From contig CALVUJ010000012.1 in assembly GCA_944363575.1 (NCBI GenBank), positions 1-33,182 of the forward strand: a DNA stretch of 33,182 nt, read 5' to 3'. The notes beneath the pieces were generated by a model. It was not told the origin of the DNA. It saw only the letters and a list, made by a program, of their open reading frames with translations, and did not search any database. The stretch is from an uncultured Bacilli bacterium. GTDB lineage: Bacteria > Bacillota_I > Bacilli_A > RFN20 > DUOF01. The position numbers were made by a program, and so were the translations under genes. Shown piece after piece: positions 29,272 through 33,182 of the stretch (position 1 is the first letter of the stretch; every line of letters begins with the position of its first letter).

Positions 29272-30008
29272 TATGGTCTATAGTTTTAGGTGTTTTGTTT
29301 TTTGGTTTAGGGGCTATTTTAGTGTCTAATAAGGTTGTTAGGGTTAGAACAGTTGTGATAGATAGTAAGAAGATTGATAGGGATTTTAGTTTTGTTTTTG
29401 TTAGTGATTTTCATATAGGGAGAGATTTAAAGAGAAAAGAATTAGTTAAAATAATTAAAATGATTAATGAAATAGATGGGGATTTTTTGTTAATTGGAGG
29501 AGATATGGTTGGGAAAAGTATTTTAAAGTATTATAAGGAAGAAGAGTTAAAGGAAATTTTAGATAGTTTTAGGATTAAGAAGAGGTTTTTTGTAAAGGGT
29601 AATCATGATGATTATGGGTTATCTTTTTATGATAATTTTAGGGTTTTAGATAATGAAGTTATTGATTTAGGTGGTAATGTTAGTTTAGTGGGGTTAAGTT
29701 GGGTTAAGGGTGCTTGTTTAGATTATAAGTTAGATAGAGAAAGGTTTAATGTTTTGTTATCACATTATCCTGATAGGGTTATGGAGTATTCAAAGGTTGA
29801 TTTGGCTTTGGGGGCTCATTCACATGGTAAGCAGATTAATGTTCCTTTATTAAGACTTGATTTTCATAAGGAGAAGTATAAAAAGGGGTTATATAAGTTA
29901 GGTGAAGATAAGTGTTTGTATGTTAATAGTGGGTTAGGGTTTAGTTTTTTAAGAATTAGGTTTTTTTCTTTTAGAGAAATTGTTAAAATTGTGTTGAGGA
30001 AGTGTTAG
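29268..30008 (+). CDS. Membrane-anchored metallophosphoesterase (YkuE/YaeI-like)
   Basis: Calcineurin-like phosphoesterase. It has 246 residues. A single N-terminal membrane segment (about residues 2-19, IWSIVLGVLFFGLGAILV) is followed by the dinuclear metal motifs VSDFHIG, IGGDMVG, GNHDDYG, LSHYPD and GAHSHGKQ, in order. Relatives act on pyrophosphate-linked lipids or are of unknown substrate. Because it is coupled to uppP by a 4-base overlap, a lipid-pyrophosphate or wall-related substrate is plausible, but this is inference. ung follows after one base. Confidence 0.88.
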   Translation: MIWSIVLGVLFFGLGAILVSNKVVRVRTVVIDSKKIDRDFSFVFVSDFHIGRDLKRKELVKIIKMINEIDGDFLLIGGDMVGKSILKYYKEEELKEILDSFRIKKRFFVKGNHDDYGLSFYDNFRVLDNEVIDLGGNVSLVGLSWVKGACLDYKLDRERFNVLLSHYPDRVMEYSKVDLALGAHSHGKQINVPLLRLDFHKEKYKKGLYKLGEDKCLYVNSGLGFSFLRIRFFSFREIVKIVLRKC

Positions 30009-30009
30009 T

Positions 30010-30675
30010 GTGGAAATAGTGAATGGATGGAAAAGAATTATTGATGAAGAGAAGGAAAAAGAGTATTTTCAAGAGTTAAAGAAATTTTTGTTAGATGAGT
30101 ATTCTAAGTATAAGGTTTATCCTCGTAAGGGGGAAATTTTTAAAGCTTTAGAGTTAACGGATTTTAAGGATGTAAAGGTTGTTATTTTGGGGCAAGATCC
30201 ATATCATCAACCTTTTCAAGCACATGGATTGTGTTTTTCAGTTAATAAAGGGGTTAGGGTTCCTCCAAGTTTAGTGAATATTTATAAAGAGATTGTTAGT
30301 GATGTGGGGGGTAAGATACCAAGTCATGGCAACTTAACGAAATGGGCTAAGGAAGGTGTTTTGCTTCTTAATACGATTATGAGTGTGAGAGATTCTAGTC
30401 CTATGTCACATAGTAATAAGGGTTGGGAAGTGTTTACAGATCGTTTGATTAAGGAGTTAAATGATGATAATAACTCTAAAGTTTTTATGCTTTGGGGTGC
30501 TCCTTCTAGAAAGAAGAAAGCTTTAATTACTAATCCAAATCATTTAGTATTAGAAGCTAGTCATCCTTCACCTTTATCTGTTTATAATGGTTTTTTTGGT
30601 TGTAAGCATTTTTCTAAAGCTAATGAGTTTTTAAAGAGTAAGAATAGAGAAGTAATTGATTGGCAGATAGATTAA
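30010..30675 (+). CDS. ung: Uracil-DNA glycosylase
   Basis: Family 1 UDG that removes uracil from DNA, first step of base excision repair. It has 221 residues. Catalytic Asp63 in GQDPYHQPFQAHG, LLNTIMSVRD (LLN), and His185 in ASHPSPLS are all present. It starts with GTG one base after the phosphoesterase stop; GAGGAAG lies 8 bases upstream. It is the last plus-strand gene of this run. Confidence 0.96.
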   Translation: MEIVNGWKRIIDEEKEKEYFQELKKFLLDEYSKYKVYPRKGEIFKALELTDFKDVKVVILGQDPYHQPFQAHGLCFSVNKGVRVPPSLVNIYKEIVSDVGGKIPSHGNLTKWAKEGVLLLNTIMSVRDSSPMSHSNKGWEVFTDRLIKELNDDNNSKVFMLWGAPSRKKKALITNPNHLVLEASHPSPLSVYNGFFGCKHFSKANEFLKSKNREVIDWQID

Positions 30676-30700
30676 AAAAACCATATCATAGATATGGTTT
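30674..30700 (-). terminator. Intrinsic terminator of gerQ (minus strand), also between ung and gerQ
   Basis: AAACCATATC and GATATGGTTT form a perfect 10-pair stem around 3 bases. On the minus strand it is followed by a run of seven T. It overlaps the end of the gerQ coding region. For ung on the plus strand only three T follow, so it is weaker in that direction. Confidence 0.8.
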
Positions 30701-31118
30701 ACGCTAAAGGATATTCATAATTTATTTCTTCATTAAATTCTACCCAGTCTAAGTAAATATTTAATAAAATATATCTTTTTCCATCTCTTGGATCACTTAT
30801 AACGATGTGATCGATACCAGCAGCTTCAATAACTCCTTTATAAATACGATCTCGCCATTCATTGGAGTCACTGTAAGTCATGTAGAAGGTTCCTAGTTTT
30901 CCTCTATTTAATCTTAGGATGTTTTCGATGTAGGATTCTTCTACTCTTTTAGAAGGATTGAAGGGATTTGGGGAGTATGGTTGTTGATATGGTATTTGAG
31001 TAGTAGGATTAGGTGGTGCTATTTGTTGAGTAGTGGTTGGAGTAGGTGGATAAGGTTGAGGTATGTTTCCTTGAGTGTAAGGTAAAGCATACTTATAAGT
31101 TTGTTGTGTATTGTCCAT
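30699..31118 (-). CDS. gerQ: Spore coat protein GerQ
   Basis: Inner spore-coat protein needed for proper CwlJ function in germination; in Bacillus it is crosslinked by transglutaminase. It has 139 residues from ATG 31118. Residues about 1-60 are rich in Pro, Gln and Thr. The C-terminal domain is the conserved GerQ part: SYIENILRLNRGKLGTFYMT, then EWRDRIYKGVIEAAGIDHI, ISDPRDGKRYILL, and EEINYEYPLA. ATG 31118 follows AAGGAG; an upstream TTG at 31148 would precede that site. A CATACATT box (31159-31152) resembles a SigE -10 element. Located beside ung. Confidence 0.93.
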   Translation of the reverse strand: MDNTQQTYKYALPYTQGNIPQPYPPTPTTTQQIAPPNPTTQIPYQQPYSPNPFNPSKRVEESYIENILRLNRGKLGTFYMTYSDSNEWRDRIYKGVIEAAGIDHIVISDPRDGKRYILLNIYLDWVEFNEEINYEYPLA

Positions 31119-31151
31119 AATTTTGATTCTCCTTTTCTTTTTATTCAATAC

Positions 31152-31159
31152 AATGTATG
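31152..31159 (-). promoter_or_regulatory. Possible SigE-type -10 element before gerQ
   Basis: CATACATT on the minus strand matches the mother-cell SigE -10 pattern CATACAnT. I see no convincing -35, so this is tentative. Confidence 0.35.
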
Positions 31160-31186
31160 CTTGTGCCTAGAAAAAAGTTACAAAAA

Positions 31187-31218
31187 AAAATAATCTCTAA
31201 GAGAACTGAGATTATTTT
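31187..31218. terminator. Bidirectional intrinsic terminator
   Basis: AAAATAATCTC pairs with GAGATTATTTT around a 10-base loop. T-runs flank it on the plus strand (right side) and minus strand (left side). In the minus direction it would end a transcript coming from the CotF-like genes or from the structured region next to it. Confidence 0.85.
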
Positions 31219-31440
31219 TTTTATTTGTTTAATTACTTTTGTAGAATAACCCTGTCAATTTATCTTTTTTTTGTTTGTAAAGTCTTTCTATATGTTATCT
31301 TTAGCAATCCCCACAGACTTAGGTTAAGTATTAGTTTACAAACTCAATACAATCGTCTACAGCCTCCCTTTCATGCGAATAAGGATAATACTTAATTTAA
31401 GGCTTAGACCTGTGAAAACTCACCACATTTTGATTTTTTT
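31219..31440 (-). ncRNA. Unassigned non-coding region with long self-complementarity (candidate structured RNA)
   Basis: There is no credible ORF on either strand. Minus-strand TTAAGTATTA (31396-31387) is complementary to TAATACTTAA (31334-31325), and outside it CACAG (31415-31411) pairs with CTGTG (31317-31313). Between the two stems lies an asymmetric bubble, and the end loop of about 50 bases contains smaller hairpins. A rod with a central bubble and a downstream terminator recalls 6S-type RNA. I cannot match it to a known family by sequence. The strand is inferred from the terminator at 31187-31218; a long 3' untranslated region of the CotF-like transcript is the alternative. Confidence 0.35.
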
Positions 31441-31740
31441 TTAATAATTATTATCAATAGAGTAAGAATCTAGTTCTGTTTTACTTTTATTAAACATAGC
31501 TACTTGTTTAGATAGTTCGCTAGGTGATTGTTCTTTTATTTCATACCATCCTTTATTATATAAAAGGTTAAAGCAGTCTCTTTGTTCATCAAAGATTTCT
31601 TCTCTTAGATCACTTGAGATATCGAATACGAGATCATTACTGGCTTCTATACTGAAATTATGGTACAAGTTAGCTAGTGATTTAATTGATGTTAACACAT
31701 CAATTAAAATGTCTTTATCAGATATGTTAGTGTTGTTCAT
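31441..31740 (-). CDS. Spore coat protein, CotF family
   Basis: It has 99 residues. DKDILIDVLTSIKSLANLYHNF and later FDEQRDCFNLLYNKGWYEIK match the Coat F family (long helical hairpin ending in GWY). No Cys/His metal site is evident. It overlaps the upstream gene by 4 bases (ATGA), and AAGGAG in that gene serves as ribosome site, so the pair is translated together. In Bacillus several CotF-type genes belong to the SigG (forespore) regulon. Confidence 0.9.
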   Translation of the reverse strand: MNNTNISDKDILIDVLTSIKSLANLYHNFSIEASNDLVFDISSDLREEIFDEQRDCFNLLYNKGWYEIKEQSPSELSKQVAMFNKSKTELDSYSIDNNY

Positions 31741-31943
31741 TGTTGTTCTCCTTCCATTAGATTTAATAAGTCTTCATATTGAGCGGTCAATAAGACATTT
31801 ATGTCCTCTAGTAAGTCTTTTACTTCTTGATCTTTGCTCATTTCAAAATAATAGTTTGTTTTTTTTACTAAATTTAATGATTGGTTTAAGATGTCTTCAA
31901 TGTAAAGACAATCTTTAGGGGTTAATCCTGTTGGTTGTTGCAT
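31737..31943 (-). CDS. Small CotF-like spore protein
   Basis: It has 68 residues and is mostly helical: TPKDCLYIEDILNQSLNLVKK, then DLLEDINVLLTAQYEDLL. It resembles the short CotF-like partner often encoded next to a full CotF protein. AAAGGAAG precedes ATG. A SigG-like promoter lies upstream (32003-31974). Assignment rests on pattern and on its coupled neighbour. Confidence 0.78.
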   Translation of the reverse strand: MQQPTGLTPKDCLYIEDILNQSLNLVKKTNYYFEMSKDQEVKDLLEDINVLLTAQYEDLLNLMEGEQQ

Positions 31944-31973
31944 TTTTCTCTTCCTTTCTTTTGTTTATATGTT

Positions 31974-32003
31974 TATTATTGGTTAGTTTAAGTAGATTAT
32001 TCA
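31974..32003 (-). promoter_or_regulatory. Possible SigG/SigF-type promoter of the CotF-like pair
   Basis: TGAATA (32003-31998) and AATAATA (31980-31974) are separated by 17 bases, close to the forespore SigG pattern TGAATA and CATAnTA. No good SigA pair occurs here. Confidence 0.45.
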
Positions 32004-32062
32004 TAAAATGTTAGTTTTAGTTTGTCGAAATTTCCCACATTAAGGAGAAAAAAAAGGTGTAA

Positions 32063-32081
32063 TTATTGTTAAAAACAATAA
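32063..32081. promoter_or_regulatory. Perfect dyad overlapping the -35 of the next gene (possible operator)
   Basis: TTATTGTT-AAA-AACAATAA, with 8-base arms. The left arm contains most of the -35 hexamer, so a repressor bound here would block transcription. Confidence 0.4.
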
Positions 32082-32094
32082 GAGATTTTATAAT
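32066..32094 (+). promoter_or_regulatory. Promoter of the surface-protein gene
   Basis: TTGTTA (32066-32071) and TATAAT (32089-32094) with 17-base spacing. Confidence 0.7.
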
Positions 32095-32127
32095 TAAAAT
32101 ATATTAGTGTGAAAGAAGGAATGTTTC

Positions 32128-33182
32128 ATGGATTATAAGGGAAATTCTTTTGAAAATAATGGTTTTAAGATAATTAATTTTGTTAGGTATCTTGTTTTGA
32201 TATTTGCTTTTTTATTTGTTGGGATGTTATTTAAGGGAGCGAAGGTAGAAGGGTATTCCTATTGTACTGAAAAACCGGATATTGATGGTTTACTAACTGA
32301 AATAATAGGATCCTGTGATGACATAATTGTTCGTGATGATAATGGTGTGGAGTTTAATACACAAATAGTAATTGAAAAAGGGGAGAAAAAAACAATTACA
32401 TTTCAACAAGGTATAAGTAGGGGATCATCTGGTGGCTTGAATGTAAATGATGAGACTAGAAGAGGTTATTTGACAGGGTTTAGTGATGAGGCTGAGGATA
32501 TCTATGAGAATGGGATTCCTTTTTTAATAAAAGTTATGTCAGGAGGAACTTTGACGATAGTTTTTGATGATGCTAATTTTCACGGTTATGGTACAGACTT
32601 TGATAACATAGTTGGTTTCATTAAAAATGAGGGGACTCTAGAATTTATGGGCGGTAAACTTTTTATTGTTAGTGCTAGTTATTATGACTATGATATTGAT
32701 GACAGAGTTTATATGGGAGCACCTATATTTAACAAGGGAACAATAAAGATTTCGAATACATTTTTTACGGGGGCAATCAATCCTTTGATATTTTCAGTAG
32801 ATGGGTCTATAGAAATGTATGACACGGACTCGCAAGATGGATATGATACTGCAATTAACCATCAAGTTCAAAGAAATTCATATTCTGTGTATAATGGTGC
32901 AGGCTCTACACTTACAATAAAAGAAAATGTTTATTTGAGGTCTGTGTTTAATAAAGGAACACTTAAAATAACTGGGGGTTCAATTGGAACGACAGATTCT
33001 GATGACATTGGACAAGCGGATGTTGGTGTAATGAATAGAGGAAATATTTCTATTACTGGAAGTTCAACTATAAGTGGATTTATTTACGGAATACAAAATG
33101 ATGGAACTGTTACTGTAAATGGTTCATCGGCCGTTGTTGAAGCAACAGCAACACCTACTGAAGCAGAGCCTATTGATGATTG
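32128..33182 (+). CDS. Large surface protein, N-terminal part (runs off the window)
   Basis: The frame is open from ATG 32128 to the end of the window (351 codons) with no stop. GAAAGAAGGA precedes it. A cytoplasmic start of about 15 residues leads into a hydrophobic segment near residues 20-40 (FVRYLVLIFAFLFVGMLF), a signal or anchor. The rest is outside-type sequence with repeated short strands and Gly/Asn turns: GTLTIVFDDANF, FHGYGTDFDNIVGFIKNEGT, GTIKISNTFF, GTLKITGGSIG, GNISITGSSTISGFIYGIQN. Alternating F-N-K-G-T and I-K-N-E-G-T units suggest a right-handed beta-helix, as in adhesins. It is not seen to carry an anchor because the C-terminus is absent here. Function unknown; adhesion is inferred. 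Confidence 0.78.
   Translation, partial: MDYKGNSFENNGFKIINFVRYLVLIFAFLFVGMLFKGAKVEGYSYCTEKPDIDGLLTEIIGSCDDIIVRDDNGVEFNTQIVIEKGEKKTITFQQGISRGSSGGLNVNDETRRGYLTGFSDEAEDIYENGIPFLIKVMSGGTLTIVFDDANFHGYGTDFDNIVGFIKNEGTLEFMGGKLFIVSASYYDYDIDDRVYMGAPIFNKGTIKISNTFFTGAINPLIFSVDGSIEMYDTDSQDGYDTAINHQVQRNSYSVYNGAGSTLTIKENVYLRSVFNKGTLKITGGSIGTTDSDDIGQADVGVMNRGNISITGSSTISGFIYGIQNDGTVTVNGSSAVVEATATPTEAEPIDD

Noticed and set aside
30674-30700. Hairpin at the end of ung as a repeat or attachment site
   Set aside because: It has the shape of a standard terminator, with a T-run on the minus strand, and there is no integrase or direct repeat.
31343-31444. A 23-codon ORF starting MRIRIIL on the plus strand in the structured region
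   Set aside because: There is no ribosome site before it and it lies within the self-complementary segment; probably chance.

Overview
The window is chromosomal DNA from a low-GC (about 30% by eye) Gram-positive bacterium. It most resembles an uncultured, gut-type member of the Bacilli related to Erysipelotrichales or 'Mollicutes-like' lineages. Reasons: AT-rich codons; strong AGGAGG ribosome sites; Bacillus-like gene orders (rpsL-rpsG-fusA-tuf, rplM-rpsI-cwlD, gap-pgk-tpiA-gpmI-eno); and spore proteins (CwlD, GerQ, two CotF-like proteins). TGA is used as a stop and Trp is encoded by TGG, so this is the standard bacterial code, not the Mycoplasma code. The organism has a cell wall (UppP, an amidase) and probably forms spores.

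Layout. 1-79: 3' part of a 5S rRNA. 84-838 (minus): a nuclease-like gene facing the 5S, split by a -1 frame change at an A7 run. 900-5365: str operon with its own promoter and leader hairpins, a separate promoter before tuf, and a terminator. 5383-5997: a small membrane protein. 6332-7365: rplM-rpsI with an L13-type leader; rpsI carries an in-frame TAA. 7419-10367: cwlD, a HI0933-family flavoprotein and an MprF/UPF0104-type membrane protein. 10357-12886: clpP (minus) divergent from a large Sel1-repeat protein. 12911-18883: complete lower-glycolysis operon behind a near-consensus promoter. 18884-20479 (minus): a secreted Ig-like-repeat protein with a strongly basic tail. 20572-22380: DedA protein, a 64-aa protein and LemA.

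22419-24905 is a tight set for phospholipid turnover: patatin lipase, glycerophosphodiesterase and lipid kinase. 24943-30675 holds a Rel-type protein with an intact-looking ppGpp hydrolase but a degenerate synthetase, YchF, a second patatin, UppP, a membrane-anchored metallophosphoesterase and uracil-DNA glycosylase. 30674-32003 (minus) is a spore-coat region (gerQ and two CotF-like genes) with sporulation-type promoter elements, and between them a non-coding stretch with long self-complementarity. 32066-33182 starts a surface protein that runs off the window.

Most genes are core housekeeping. The points most worth checking are the stop codon inside rpsI, the frame change in the nuclease-like gene, the synthetase-dead Rel protein, the unassigned structured region near 31,220-31,430, and the cationic tail of the Ig-like protein. 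I did not find a CRISPR array, transposase, prophage or multi-gene defence system.
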